DNA from: Paraescarpia echinospica
Taxonomy: Eukaryota > Annelida > Polychaeta > Sabellida > Siboglinidae
Direction of reading: 5' to 3'
Assembly (NCBI GenBank): GCA_020002185.1
Contig: CM034531.1
Span: 47,744,319-47,808,318, forward strand
DNA: 64,000 bases
Shown: piece by piece, positions 13,168 through 25,412 of the stretch
How the letters are laid out: the number at the start of each line of letters is the position of its first letter
Position numbering within the stretch: position 1 is the stretch's first letter
Program-made: the position numbers and the translations under genes
Notes under the pieces: model-generated
Told to the model about the DNA's origin: nothing
Databases searched by the model: none
The model's input: only the letters and a program-made list of their open reading frames with translations

Positions 13168-13445
13168 CACATACATTACAACATACACATACACATACAC
13201 ATATATATAACACAAATATAACACATAAATACATACATACATACATATATACTCACAAATATTACATAAAATACACATACACACATACATACATACACAT
13301 ACATACATACACATATATACTACAAAATATTAAATATACATATAAATGGATATAAACACACACTTACATGCACGCACACACACGCACGCACACACAAGCA
13401 CACAAACGCACGCACACACACACGCACACACACACACACACACAT
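13074..13445. repeat. Compound (CA)n/(CATA)n microsatellite
   Basis: A long CA tract (13074-13171), then CATA/TATACA-type repeats to about 13330, then a second CA/CG-containing tract (13364-13445). Confidence 0.93.
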
Positions 13446-13859
13446 TATTGGCGACTGAGGTAGCGGACCAATTCCCGTCGCTCACCAAAACGTTGATTAT
13501 CATAATAAATGGATCAATTCGTGCGTCAAAGTTTCCCAAGTGAACGAATGCGATGTTATGCACGTGTGAGGAAGTTGGCCGCATTTGTAATAAAAGTGCT
13601 CCCGATGACGCACGTAAATTCATATGTTAAGAATCATTTTCTTCATTTATTATTTATATTTCACGCCTCATCGGATGCATATAATATAAATGGCATTGCT
13701 CTATCCGGACGCAGCGTATTACTGCTATGTAATTGAACTATGACAATCTCGGTGAAATGGCGCGTTACTAACCGGCGCTCGAAGTAGCATGACTAATATG
13801 GGTTAACCATAGGATGATTTGTGTGAAATTCAGCGTTATCTTTGAGTAATGGCAAGACA
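13446..13859. other. Unassigned sequence between microsatellites
   Basis: No coding sequence recognised. The open frame at 13509-13736 has no recognisable feature. Confidence 0.35.
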
Positions 13860-14148
13860 CACATGAATACGCACGCACACGCACACACGCACGCACTTAT
13901 TCACTCATTCACTCACTCACCCACTCGTCCACTCGCTCATTCGTTCACTCGCTCTCTAACTCACTCACCCCTCTGCCCTCACCACACCTCACTCACTCTC
14001 ACCCCACTCACTCACCCACCACCCACCTCACCCACTCACCTCACCTGCACTCACCTCACCACCCACCCACCACCGCCACCCACCTCACCACTCATCACTC
14101 CTCACTCACTCACTCACTCACCCACTCACTCACTCACTCCTCACTCAC

Positions 14149-14216
<68 letters not shown>

Positions 14217-14222
14217 GCTTTA

Positions 14223-14284
<62 letters not shown>

Positions 14285-14285
14285 C

Positions 14286-14353
<68 letters not shown>

Positions 14354-14375
14354 CGATGATGATTTATTTGATGAT
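13860..14375. repeat. CACT/CTCA-rich tract followed by (ATG)n array
   Basis: CA- and CTCA-type repeats to about 14149, then about 225 bases of ATG/GAT trinucleotides, interrupted by GCTTTACTG near 14217. One frame reads poly-Met then poly-Asp, which is an artefact of the repeat. Confidence 0.95.
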
Positions 14376-14557
14376 GATTTATTTATTTTATTTTCTACGA
14401 TTTATTACGATGATTTTATTTTAATTCTGATTTATTTACTTTATCGATCTGATTTACTTTTGACGACGTGACGATCGATTTGATTTGATTTCACCACCTC
14501 ACTCACTCACTCACTCACCCACCCACTCACCCACCCACTCGCTCACTCACTCGCTCA

Positions 14558-14593
<36 letters not shown>

Positions 14594-14636
14594 AACGCAC
14601 TCACACAGGCACACGCACACGCATACACACACACGT
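14376..14636. repeat. Degenerate GATTTATTT and CTCA/CA repeats
   Basis: AT-rich repeats derived from GATTTATTT, then (ACTC)n and (CA)n tracts from about 14495. Confidence 0.8.
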
Positions 14637-15296
14637 AATAAAATAAGACAACAAACTCTTGTTTCCGTGCACTTGAAGTTTATTGTAATGTACGTTTCTT
14701 TTTGAAATGGCGAATAATTCTATATTGACAGTTTCTACCATTACGCCATGTTTACTGTAGTATCGTGAAGCACAGCGAAACCTCATGTTTAAGGTCATCC
14801 TTCGAAATGGTCTAAAGTGACCTGAAAGGCGATGTGATTGTATCAGTGGGGCTGATTTCCCATAACTTACTACTACGGACATATTCCGGGACTGTTCCGG
14901 AGTGAACTTAATTGTGAGCAGGCCGTATTGTCCAGGTGACCGTAGAACGAAGTTCGACTGTAACTTTATTTTAGCTCTACACATTTGGGATTTATGGATA
15001 TTGTTATTTACTTGATTAGTTTTGTTTTTCCGTACAACCCTCTGTGGTGATGACATTATGCTTTCCATCACCAATTTCATTGGTTACTGAGCATGCTTGT
15101 ACTGGACCGATTCGCTAAATGGATTCCTATTAGGGCTCATCTTAGAACCTCGAAATCCGATATCAGACGAAATTACGTTCGTTTGGGGAAGGGGGACCAG
15201 ATACAGTTTCGTGTGCGTAGGACATCGATATTTTACGTATCGGACCGATAGAGTTAATATATTAATATTAGCATATCAATGTTTACAAACTTTCTC
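14637..15296. other. Unassigned sequence
   Basis: A - strand open frame of 159 codons (14601-15080) ends inside a CA tract and has no recognisable domain. I see no splice signals that would make it an exon. Confidence 0.35.
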
Positions 15297-15428
15297 CTGA
15301 GGGGGTGGGGCCTAAGGGGGTGGGGGCCTAAGGGGGTGGAGGCCTGAGGGGGTGGGGGCCTGAGCGGGTGGGGGCCTGAGGGGGTGGGGGCTTGAGGGGT
15401 GGGGCCTGAGGGGGTGGGGGCCCAAGGC
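15297..15428 (+). repeat. G-rich minisatellite with quadruplex potential
   Basis: About eight copies of a roughly 16-base unit, GGGGGTGGGGGCCTGA with variants. Every copy has two runs of four or more G, so the + strand could form G-quadruplexes and the - strand C-rich i-motifs. Confidence 0.9.
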
Positions 15429-16881
15429 CAGATGAACATAATTTCGTCTCATATCGGATATCGACATTCTGAGTTGATTCCTTACTCGCCAAAAACCGCT
15501 ATCACCAAAATGCTAGTTTGTGATAGTGTAGAAAATTATCTCCACATTGTATGCGGTTAAATACATTTGTAAGGAGGGACAACACTGCCTGCTACACGAT
15601 GAAAGCCCCCAAGTCTCGGGTCGCTGCCGGCATAGGATGTGCTCGAACGGCTTTCACAATGTCCACGGCAACGCTAGTTGCTGTGGTAGCGCCCTGATTG
15701 CGGACGCTATATTCACCTAGCGTCTAACATTTATAAGATTTCAGTAGACTGACGTCGCTGTGAATCCATCAAATCAAATATTTGTTTGCATTATTCAAAA
15801 CAGTTTTAGTGCGAAGAAAGCCGCGGTAATAGAGTCAATTCTCAACTAAGGTCACCCTACGACAGTCCCAAGTCATTTACATATCAATGAAGTATAGGAT
15901 TGTAGTCTCGCTAATATGGTTACCTCGCTATTCGGGTCAGCATTGGTCAGTACCGAAGGTGACCTTAATAGTTCCAAGTTAAGTTCCACCGTATCCTAGT
16001 CGTGGATAGGATTTTGGGAAGGGTTGTGCTGTATGGATGCATACACTGGCTAAACACTATCGAAATTGTTTCAGGGAAGAAACTGTAGCGTAGGCAAACA
16101 TTTCACTAATCAGTGCACCATCCACGCCAGTTTTTATGTGATGTATGAATTTGTTTCGAGCACTTTTACATGGGATGTGTTGGTACAGTGAATATTAAAT
16201 GTAGTTCTGCGTTAGAACCTTCACGGCGTAGCAACAACACACACACACACGTAGTCGCTCGCTTATTCGAACGGTGAGTATTTTACAGAACGCACCAATA
16301 TTTCAAAATCCGTTACCAGATTGGGAAAAAATTTGGAGTATAAGGTGTGGAAGGATTTGTCTGAAAAAAAACGAGTTGTGTTGTTTTCACGAATTTGACA
16401 CACGAAGTCAGTTAATTATAGTTTCATTCACTAAGAAAGTTTAAAAGAAAATCTATAAATACATTAATCATCCAGCACAGAATATGTTATAATGGCCGCC
16501 TTCATAAATTATATTGTGGTCTTACCCCCAGAAGAAATCCCTCGGTGTGTAACCATAGTAGGCCACAAAGATTTCGCACCACAAACACGTATTAGTAAAA
16601 CATGTCACTACCCTTGCCAGTGTACAGAAACCGTCTAGATATACGGCGCTGGGAAATCAGGCTAAATATGATTGCCTGTATTAAAAATAGATGCCTGCGC
16701 CAAAAATCAAGGTGCGCAGGGCCTCACGCACAAGCACCGGCACAATCAACAGGTGCCAGGTAGATTGGTTATGACGCCATGGACTATTCTTAGGCAGGGG
16801 ACGTTTCGCTAACCATCAGAGATAGCCTCATAAATATCTACCACTAATACATGTGACTATCATCTATCTATATATTAATAC
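15429..16881. other. Unassigned sequence
   Basis: No gene recognised. I looked here for the missing first Reeler exon and found none I could support. Confidence 0.35.
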
Positions 16882-17772
16882 CAGGCTTGTTAACAAATGC
16901 ATGTCAACGCATTTGAATGCAAATGTTTCACTTGATTTAAATGTAAATGCAAATGTCATTTTCCAAGAACGCAATCAAATGCAAATACAAATGTTTTCGG
17001 GTGGCATTCAAATTCAAATGTTTTGGTTACACATTTTCAAATGCATTTGAATTAATTTCAAATGTGTTGGCTTTATAGTAACGTTTTGTTTTATTTGGAG
17101 AAACAACATAAAGTATACAAACACTTTATTAATATATTTAATAAATACAGTAGTACATGATCACTGTAACCACTAAGTTCCGCTACCTAATGCAGAAGGT
17201 GGTGCTCTCTTTTATGAAAAATTCTAAATGTCCCATACATAACACCATCTTAATTAATATGACTAAAGCTTCCTGGCAAAATGTAATCACGCTTTCTTGT
17301 TGCGCTATGGCATAGCAATGGCACACAAGTCCCAACATTATTGCAATTTTTGTATAAGGTATGACTAACAAATAGTGAAAATCCACTGTTCCTTACATAG
17401 CGCACAGTTCACGCCTCTCGGGAGATGGGCGTTGCACTTCACAAACATCAGTTGCTCAGACAATGATTCCATAATCTGCTGAGAATACTGCTCACCACAA
17501 AGCACTTTTTCAGTGGCATGCTGTCGACTTGTGAACTTGTGAAAGTGAATCTAACAATAATAATTATTCAAAGAATTTTGCATGCATGTGATTCGCATTT
17601 GATTGTGCATTTGACAAATCAAATGTTTGTGGGTCGCATTCAAATGCAAGTGTTTAAGGTTTGCATTCAAATGCAAATGCATTTACAACTTCACGGAGGC
17701 ATTTGATTGCGCATTCAAATGCTCAACATTCAAATGCGCCATAAAATGCGTTTGCATTTGTTAACAAGCCTG
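16882..17772. mobile_element. hAT-like non-autonomous DNA transposon
   Basis: An 891-bp unit with perfect terminal inverted repeats: CAGGCTTGTTAACAAATGCA at the left, and its reverse complement at the right, ending in AACAAGCCTG. The flanks are ATTAATAC and ATTACTAC, which match at 7 of 8 positions, as for the 8-bp target duplication of hAT elements. Both ends carry many GCATTTGAATGC-like repeats in both orientations within about 200 bp, like the subterminal transposase-binding repeats of hAT elements. No intact transposase is present; a - strand open frame at 17183-17386 is short and unrecognised. The superfamily call rests on target-duplication length, the CAG terminus and the subterminal repeats. 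Confidence 0.8.
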
Positions 17773-17780
17773 ATTACTAC

Positions 17781-18491
17781 GCTACATTTGGGTGCGTGTG
17801 TGGCATTATCGCGTGGTGTCTAGGTTCGTGTGGTTCTTATTATTTTTATTCGCTTCCTTGGCATATTGAACTCTGGTCTACCGACCTTACGATGCATATG
17901 TAGTTATTTACTTATGTACCCGATATGCGTTTCACCATTCGGAAAAAGATGGAACCAGTGGGCTACTGTCCAACCAAAGGGCGCCATTGTAAACGAGGTT
18001 ACTATCAAAATAGCGCAATGCTGACGACCTTAGTTTGTGCGCACGTTGCTGTTTTTTGCCCTTGACCGAAAAAACAAGTGGTAGTTATGTATATCATAAC
18101 AAATAGTGATGGTTAATAGTAACTGGTAATGGTAACATGATATCAGTTATGAGAAATAAGATGTAGGAGAGGTGCTATACACAAATGCCTATTGTAAATT
18201 AACATTTCTGTTCTTCCAATAATATTATGCATGGCTCTATGTAGCATTGCAGGACGCGTTTTCTCACTTCAAATTATATATTTGTGTTTGTTAAAATGTT
18301 TTTCATTTTGTGAAATTTCATTTTTGGCAATTCGTATTTTCATATCATCGTTGCATCGACCGTCTGATGTTATTAGTGATCCCAGATAATTAAACGCATT
18401 TTAATGCCCGTATACATGTAGTGCGATTGTAATCAACTATACACGTATGCACATACTTACTTATATATACCATTTGCTCGCACTTTTGTAG
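17781..18491. other. Unassigned sequence before the first Reeler exon
   Basis: No exon recognised. It ends at the acceptor CACTTTTGTAG of the exon at 18492. Confidence 0.4.
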
Positions 18492-18717
18492 TGTCGGTCA
18501 CTGGACCCGAACAAATACACGGAATCATTCTCCAAGCGAGACGCTTCGGAACTACCTCCATCGTTGGAGCGTTCGTGGCACCACAGGGCGGCACCCATAC
18601 ATACCACAACTGCGATGGCGTCAACGACACGATAATTACGTGGACTGGAAAGGTGACGACCAATGTTACATACTTGTGGCGTCCGTCGAACGACATGACA
18701 GGAACGATCCATTTTGT
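18492..18717 (+). CDS. FRRS1-like Reeler/DOMON gene, exon carrying most of the Reeler domain
   Basis: First of seven exons found for a protein resembling ferric-chelate reductase 1 relatives (Reeler plus DOMON). Acceptor TTTTGTAG, donor GTAAGT at 18718. It encodes about 75 residues. Reeler features include GIILQARR, GAFVAPQGG, a Cys in HNCDGVND, and WRPSNDMTGTIHFV, the typical W-x-P...G-x-V/I-x-F ending. Reeler domains are extracellular, so a secreted or membrane-anchored product is expected. The exon starts in phase with two bases completing a codon, so at least one upstream exon (signal peptide and the start of the Reeler domain) is missing. It was not found in 1-18491 and may be very small or diverged. 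Third codon positions are GC-rich against an AT-rich background. Confidence 0.85.
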
Positions 18718-18723
18718 GTAAGT

Positions 18724-19315
18724 AGCCCAAGTTACAACTACCTGGCTGTAAACAGTGGTGGATATTTGCGTACGAATACGATATCGCGCTATAATAAGAA
18801 TTAGCATTTGTTATGACTCTAAACACATTTAACATAGGATCATTTGTATTAAGGGTTTTCCTTTAGATCTATAAAACCAAATAAAAGCATAGCATTTAGT
18901 TAACACGAAATTAAATTGGATAATATGTCAAACCATTTATTATGCGCAAAGTTTGCCTTCTGTATTCAAAGTTCCTTCTCAGTTCAATTTAGATCGCTCG
19001 TCTCATTTCAAATTCATTTTGTGAAAATGAATGGAAACTGATGAAATAATTCAAGGAATTCTCAAAATTTGAATCTTCTTGTGAATGCGCGATACGAGTA
19101 TTTCTGTGTTTCTGAGTTCATGTTGTCGATTTTCTTTGCCCTCTAAGTTAGAAGATGTCCACGGTGATATACGACTGTAGATGTTATTTCAACTATTCAC
19201 ACTGGACGTGAAAGAGCCGGATACATACCCGGGCTAAACCATCAAGGAAACAGCTTATCCCCAACAAACAAATCGAAGAACCTTCGCGATATACACAAAA
19301 TCAGTAGATATTTAA
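18724..19315. other. Intron sequence, no feature recognised
   Basis: First part of the intron between the exons at 18492 and 23383. AT-rich, no coding signal. Confidence 0.5.
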
Positions 19316-19376
19316 TGTATATATATATATATATACATTAAATGTATACTGATTTTATATATATATATATAATATG

Positions 19377-19410
<34 letters not shown>

Positions 19411-19432
19411 CATATATATATATGTGTGTGTG
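19316..19432. repeat. (TA)n-rich simple repeat
   Basis: Blocks of alternating TA with a short mirrored segment (ACATTAAATGTATA) and a TG tail. Confidence 0.85.
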
Positions 19433-19699
19433 TGTTGCATGTATACATGTTGCGTCATTGAATGGCAGTATTGCAAACGAATGGATGGCAACAGTCGAGT
19501 TGAGCGAGTAAATGTAGTGCGACGTCCAGTCGAGTCATACGACTTACGGCGGCCGTTTCTCTGAGACACCGCGCTCATAAGAAAAATGCTTCATTAAACA
19601 TTATCCGTTGTTAAATGGAAGAAGTTTTTAAACCGCCAGCGAAAGTGTCTTGGCGCGCCGTGGTTTTGACAAGTTTTAGTATATAGGCACGATAATAAC

Positions 19700-20106
19700 A
19701 TTATTGTTGATGAGCAAAATCTATTTTAAAGAGCAAAGTCGGCTTATGAGCTCATAAGACCGTTTGTAAAACGGTCCTCTGTTGACAGTCCAACCAATCC
19801 AGTCTGTTGTTCTGGATTGTTCAGTTCGGCCTTTGTTAGCTTTGTTGAAGTCTATATCATGCTTCTTCTTTTCCGCTTCCCTTCGCCGATTCAACTTAAT
19901 ATTCATTGCCTTTTCCAACTGTCGCCTTCTATTGAACCCAAGAAGTACAAGAGCTTCTGTTTTGAGATTCTAAATAAGCCACTGCAAACCATGCAGTCAC
20001 AGTTTTAATAGCCTTATTAATTAGTAAGTCTTAGACACATTGTAAGCATCACTAAAGAGTGTCTTACGCTGGAAATTATTGTCTAAATAAAGTTTATTAT
20101 TATTGT
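19700..20106 (+). repeat. Possible retroelement 3' end with TTATTATTATTG tail
   Basis: Ends in AATAAAGTTTATTATTATTG, the style of polyadenylation-like signal plus short repeats that finishes several non-LTR and SINE families. The body has no recognised protein motif. It lies within the Reeler gene intron. Confidence 0.35.
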
Positions 20107-20754
20107 TTTATGAAACATTACTCTGCAACTTAAACAGAAAATCATTGGACTTCAAAAGGTATTGCAACTAACACAAACCGATTCGGCGGTGTTGCCTTGT
20201 TTTTAAACTGGATGATTTATTTACCATTTGAACATTTTCCGGGGTCGTACCTGCCAAATTGCGGATGTTTTTACGGGCCTACTAAACGCAAATTGTCTGG
20301 CAATATACCCTCAGTATAGTTATTATAGCCTAAAGAACATTGTATTAAATAATAAATGAAAAACAGGGAACAGACGGTCTCCTTTTTATGTTTGATTCCG
20401 AAACACGACTGCGCTCCACGGGTAGACATCGCAGACAACATCCATCAAAATCTCGACAATACAGAACTAGATTAATAGATGTTCTCTCCGCGAGCAGCGT
20501 ATACGTAGTGTATGTGGCAGCACGCTGGTCGCTTGCGAGACGTCATGCATAATACAAATGTCGTCTTCAGTGTTGAGAGCATTGCCGGCAGGGTGCAATG
20601 CCGGATCTCGCAAGAGCGTGCCACACAGCTGTGATTGATTAGTCCTTGTTCAGCGGTGTCCTGTCTTGTATACACCGCCAGTGTCGTTACCATGTAGATG
20701 ACCAAGCTGTCGGTATTACAGCAACGGTTATTTATCTAGACGTTTACAAGACTT
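20107..20754. other. Intron sequence, no feature recognised
   Basis: No coding or repeat signal seen beyond background. Confidence 0.4.
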
Positions 20755-20909
20755 GAATGTGTTGAACAAACACGAACGTGTTGGTGCATACTCCAGTGAC
20801 GAATGTGTTGAACAAACACGAACGTGTTGGTGCATACTCCAGTGACGAATGTGAAAAACAAACACAAACGATTCGGTGTGTATCCCGGTAGTGAAGGTGT
20901 TGAACAAAC
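20755..20909. repeat. 46-bp tandem repeat, about 3.4 copies
   Basis: The unit starts GAATGTGTTGAACAAACACG and ends CATACTCCAGTGAC. The first two copies are identical, and the third and partial fourth are diverged. Confidence 0.92.
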
Positions 20910-21129
20910 GTTATGTTCATTGACAACCATACCAAATGCTCTAATCGACTTTTTGGTTTTGACGTCATATCCACTCTAAGCTTAACACTGCGGCAATTCA
21001 ACCTGGCAGTTCCTTATGTTGGCCTTTTAAGAACATCGAGTAAACATTTGTTAATTTCAGTTATTAAATTACCATCATTCTTTGAACTACATGTCAGCGC
21101 TTGCAGCTACATTTGAATCGACGTGAGGA

Positions 21130-21960
21130 TTGACGTAATAACATTTGGCGCTCCAAGGCTATTTTTCGTGACACAAACGTAGAGTGTGTCGCAATAACAA
21201 ATAGTGATCCAAGGCTACTATTCGTGACACAAACGTAACGTGTGTCGCAATAACAAATAGTGATCCAAGGCTATTGTTCCTGACACAAACGTAGCGTGTG
21301 TCGCAATAACAAATAGTGATCCAAGGCTACTGTTCGTGACGCAAACGTAGCGTGTGTAGCAATAACAAATAGTGATCCAAGGCTACTGTTCGTGACACAA
21401 ACGTAGAGTGTGTCGCAATAACAAATAGTAATCAAAGGCTACTGTTCGTGACACAAACGTAGAGTGTGTCGCAATAACAAATAGTGATCCAAGGCTACTG
21501 TTCGTGACACAAACGTAGTGTGTCGCAATAACAAATAGTGATGCAAGACTACTGTTCGTGACACAAACGTAGCGTGTGTCGCAATAACAAATAGTGATTC
21601 AATGCTACTGTTCGTGACACAAACGTAGCGTGTGTCGCAATAACAAATAGTGATCCAAGGCTACTGTTCGTGACACAAACGTAGCGTGTGTCGCAATAAC
21701 AAATAGTGATCCAAGGCTATTGTTCGTGACACAAACGTAGCGTGTGTCGCAATAACAAATAGTGATCCAAGGCTACTGTTCGTGACACAAACGTAGATTG
21801 TGTCGCAATAACAAATAGTGATCCAAGGCTATTGTTCGTAACACAAACGTAGAGCGTGTCGCAATAACAAATAGTGATCCAAGGCTACTGTTCGTGACAC
21901 AAACGTAGCGTGTGTCGCAATAACAAATAGTGCTCCAAGGCTACTGTTCGTGACACAAAC
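21130..21960. repeat. 56-bp tandem repeat, about 15 copies
   Basis: The unit contains ACAAACGTAGCGTGTGTCGC, AATAACAAATAGTGATCC and AAGGCTACTGTTCGTGAC. The spacing between successive GCAATAACAA sites is 56 bases. Copies differ at a few positions (GAGTG/GCGTG; CTATTG/CTACTG). The short intact core ACGTAGCGTGT and the array length suggest a recently expanded intronic satellite. No conserved frame. Confidence 0.94.
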
Positions 21961-22733
21961 GGCGTACGGTCCTGATGTCGTCAGACATATCTTGTAAGAT
22001 TGATTGGCTTTGAATACAAACATTGGTTAGATGTCAGCTTTGGTTGGTTACGGTTCAACATTAATCGTTGTGGTCCTTGAAACTGCATCAATAGTAAACC
22101 ATCAGCAAAACAGTTCTTATCATCAACTGCACCAGTATAGTATATTCACAGAATTACCGAGCTGCGGTAGATTAAACAATTTACCACGCAAAATTTTGTA
22201 TTACGAAAGAGGATATCCTTTTCGATTAAATGTTATTTTATGTCCAAATTATACCACAAAGTATATGCGTGCAACAACTAGCTACAGGGCACGTTTTCAT
22301 AAAAATGTCTGCGCGACTGACGTGCAAATTAATGTGCCCATTGCAACTGCATTGGTATGCACCAGTCTCGAGCATGTACATGACGTGACATCGTTGAAAA
22401 GGCCAAACACAGGCGACAGACACGACATCAGTATACGCAGGTGAGGCCGAAGACGTAACTAGGTCACCACAAGCCAAGCCCGCGGGTCGCATTCTGATGT
22501 CGAACCAGATGCGATCAAAAGTATCAAAAAAGTCATTTCAGACATGCAATGGATTTTCTATGTTCAATGTGTATTTTATGGGGAGAATACGGCTGAGTTC
22601 AGTGTTACTACGGATTTCCTTCAAATGGGGAAATTGTGTAGTTGTACATTTTTGTTGTATCATCGAATATCAAACTCGTATAGGTTGAAGATACTTATAA
22701 GAGAGAAAGAGAGGGTATATAATGGAGCAGGGA
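21961..22733. other. Intron sequence with an unsupported open frame
   Basis: A + strand frame of 137 codons (22031-22444) ends next to a good-looking donor (ACGCAG/GTGAGG). The exons on either side join perfectly in phase without it, and it has no domain, so I do not call it an exon. Confidence 0.4.
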
Positions 22734-23050
<317 letters not shown>

Positions 23051-23382
23051 AGCACGCGAAATAATCGGTGATGCAGCTAATATGTTTGATGACGACAGCA
23101 TTCGGTGGGTCACGACCGCTCTTATGTATTCCTTCATATGAAGTGGCATTCTTGTTGAACATAAATGTCACCCCAGGGATGCGATCGCTTATCTGTGCTT
23201 ATTTGAAGTGACATTGATGCGGGACATGAAAGGTCCCGAGAGTATAATTGGTGTTGCGCTGCATATAAATGTCACAAATCACGGCAGAGAAAAAATGTGT
23301 CGTTTCTACAGAGGAAGTCAACATGACTATTTTACTGCGTCAGAATGAGCGTATTTTAATGACCGTGTCTGTTTCCTTGCAG

Positions 23383-23447
23383 GGCGATGGTCTTCACGGA
23401 CGATGATGTTTACTGGGAAAACATTACGTCAAGAAGAATTAGGAAAG
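23383..23447 (+). CDS. FRRS1-like gene, exon completing the Reeler domain
   Basis: Acceptor TTTCCTTGCAG, donor AAAG/GTACT at 23448. It joins the exon at 18492 in phase to give HFV-AMVFTDDDVYWENITS. This is the last strand of the Reeler fold, where family members have a V/F-x-x-x-x-x-V-x-W-x-x-I/V-x-S pattern. It ends with one base of the next codon. The join is the main evidence that both pieces belong to one gene although 4.7 kb apart. Confidence 0.83.
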
Positions 23448-23478
23448 GTACTATCAAACATCGCACAAACGCTCTCGT

Positions 23479-23521
23479 AATGAGTATGCAGTTGCTACAA
23501 CGTAGCAACTGCATACTCGTT
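23479..23521. repeat. Perfect 17-bp inverted repeat with 3-nt loop
   Basis: GAGTATGCAGTTGCTAC at 23482-23498, loop AAC, then the exact reverse complement at 23502-23518. One G/T mismatch and two more A/T pairs extend it outward to 20 positions. It lies 34 bases past the donor of the exon ending at 23447. It could form a cruciform or an RNA hairpin in the pre-mRNA. Confidence 0.95.
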
Positions 23522-24320
23522 GACGTAAATGTAACTAAGACATTTAATAAATACGTGTTTAATTTTGGGCAATGTGGTTAACCATAGGTCGCCAAATAAA
23601 ACGTGTCTTAATTGTAATTAAACTGCGATGGCCCTATTATAATAATTATTAACATAACTATAAATATAAATGTATATTTTCATTTTTATTCGACAGCGCC
23701 ATTAACATGAAAATGTGGTGATCCCAATAGCTACGCATATCGCATACAAAATGTAGATACAAGAGAGATAGCTCAGGAGGTAACTTTGCTGTTGTCTCAA
23801 AATAGCTGCATTTTTGTCAGTTGGATACGGACTATTGACCTACAAATAAGGTCGCGAAGCTTACAAAATGTTGGCCCCAAATGTATTTGCGACAAAAACA
23901 TGGTGGCTAAGTTGTTTACGCGGGAAATGTCTGAGGGAAAGTTTGCTAAGTAGCGCACACGCGTATATATATTGTTAGTAAGGCCAAAGATCGCTCAGGT
24001 CAAGCGCATAACTTTCATTGTGGCGCTAGTTACTGGATTCGGCAATTCCTAACGTCTTTTTGAACAAAATCTGATTTACGAATCAGTTTTAAAGAGCATG
24101 TATTTTAGCACAAAATCAAACCTATCTAGTATACACTAGGCCACGGCAGTGTGTTCGTGCACATGTATTAATTCATGTTCTCGAAATTATCGGAAAACAA
24201 TTTAGTTACACTGTACCAAGTATTTAATAAAAAATTAGTTATTTAATTTAGACCGGGCCGAGCAAATATGGGCAAAAGTGGCGTACGCGTCACTAATGGC
24301 ATACGTGTGTGTGTTTGCCA
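23522..24320. other. Intron sequence, no feature recognised
   Basis: AT-rich and non-coding, part of the intron between the exons at 23383 and 24697. Confidence 0.5.
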
Positions 24321-24329
24321 GTGAGTGCA

Positions 24330-24492
24330 TGTTTATACACACACGCGCGCAACCACACACGGACGCACGCATATACATATGGACTCACTCACTTTATCCA
24401 ACCCCCTCTCTCTCTCTCACTCATTCTCACACTCACTCACTCACTCACTCACTCTCTCACGCACGCATGCACGCATATATATATATATATAT
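24330..24492. repeat. CA-, CTCA- and TA-type simple repeats
   Basis: Imperfect CACG/CATA, CTCTCT, ACTC and TA repeats in succession. Three overlapping frames through it are artefacts. Confidence 0.85.
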
Positions 24493-24696
24493 TATGCAGA
24501 CATCTGGTATCGATTGAGTGTGGAACTGCGATGTTTTGTGCGATTCATTACGTGTTCGGCATACGGGCCATCTGATTCCTGACTTATGAAGTGTCACACA
24601 AACCTGACAAATCATGTCATGCATACAAATTAAAGGCCTCAGCCGAAAGCACAATTAGTCATCTTTGTACTGAATATGATGTTGCCTTATTTTTAG

Positions 24697-24748
24697 GATT
24701 CACCTCCATAGACCTGAGCCAGTGTGGAAAAGAAAAGGGCTGTTTCCG
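24697..24748 (+). CDS. FRRS1-like gene, linker exon between Reeler and DOMON
   Basis: Acceptor TTATTTTTAG, donor TTCCG/GTGAGT at 24749. A 52-base exon reading (G)FTSIDLSQCGKEKGCFR, the short cysteine-containing linker found before DOMON domains in this family (a C-G-x-x-K-x-C-F/Y-R pattern). It is in phase with both neighbours: one base from the previous exon completes the first codon and one base from the next completes the last Arg. Confidence 0.85.
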
Positions 24749-25122
24749 GTGAGTGGCTGCTTCTGACGTCATAGACGCATATCAGGATTGCAAAAAGGCA
24801 CCGTCAAATGAACTGTGATGCAAACAATCGCTGGCGTCACTTCGTCCACAAAAGATATTATTTAATTGATGTATCCAGTGCGTAAGTCACAGTCAAAATT
24901 TTGCGCACCTCCGTAAAGCTTTATCTTTGTCAGCAATAATGATAACGGATATATATATATATATTTCTGTATACGTGATATACAGTGCTATTGCTGCAAT
25001 GCCAACGTACGCTTGTGTAAGAGCAATGAACGTAGTGAGTGTACATTAGTATAATACTGACTACACAATAAGTAAATAGTCGTTGCACAGAACATACATT
25101 TTGGAAGATGGATAACCCAATC
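24749..25122. other. Start of the large intron, no feature recognised
   Basis: Non-coding, with a small TA tract near 24950. Confidence 0.5.
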
Positions 25123-25136
25123 ACACACGCACACGC

Positions 25137-25223
<87 letters not shown>

Positions 25224-25228
25224 TATGT
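25123..25228. repeat. (CA)n/(TA)n compound microsatellite
   Basis: A CA tract with CG interruptions followed by TA blocks. Confidence 0.95.
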
Positions 25229-25412
25229 CAGTTCGCTGTTAAAACGGGAATACTGCGTATAGAGGGATGCAAGAAAGAGAGAAGGCACGGACTTATTTTC
25301 ATACAGCCACTTTGACACAATTGTCCCTTCACGCTTCCGGTTATGCGCATGGTCCATGTGTCCCCGATGATTTATATTAGGCCTTAAGCCAGGACCCAAA
25401 ATTTGGGCAAAC

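Noticed and set aside
13842..14471. 209-codon frame with poly-Met and poly-Asp
   Set aside because: ATG/GAT trinucleotide repeat.
22031..22444. 137-codon + strand frame ending at a donor-like CAG/GTGAGG
   Set aside because: Neighbouring Reeler exons join in phase without it and it has no recognisable domain.
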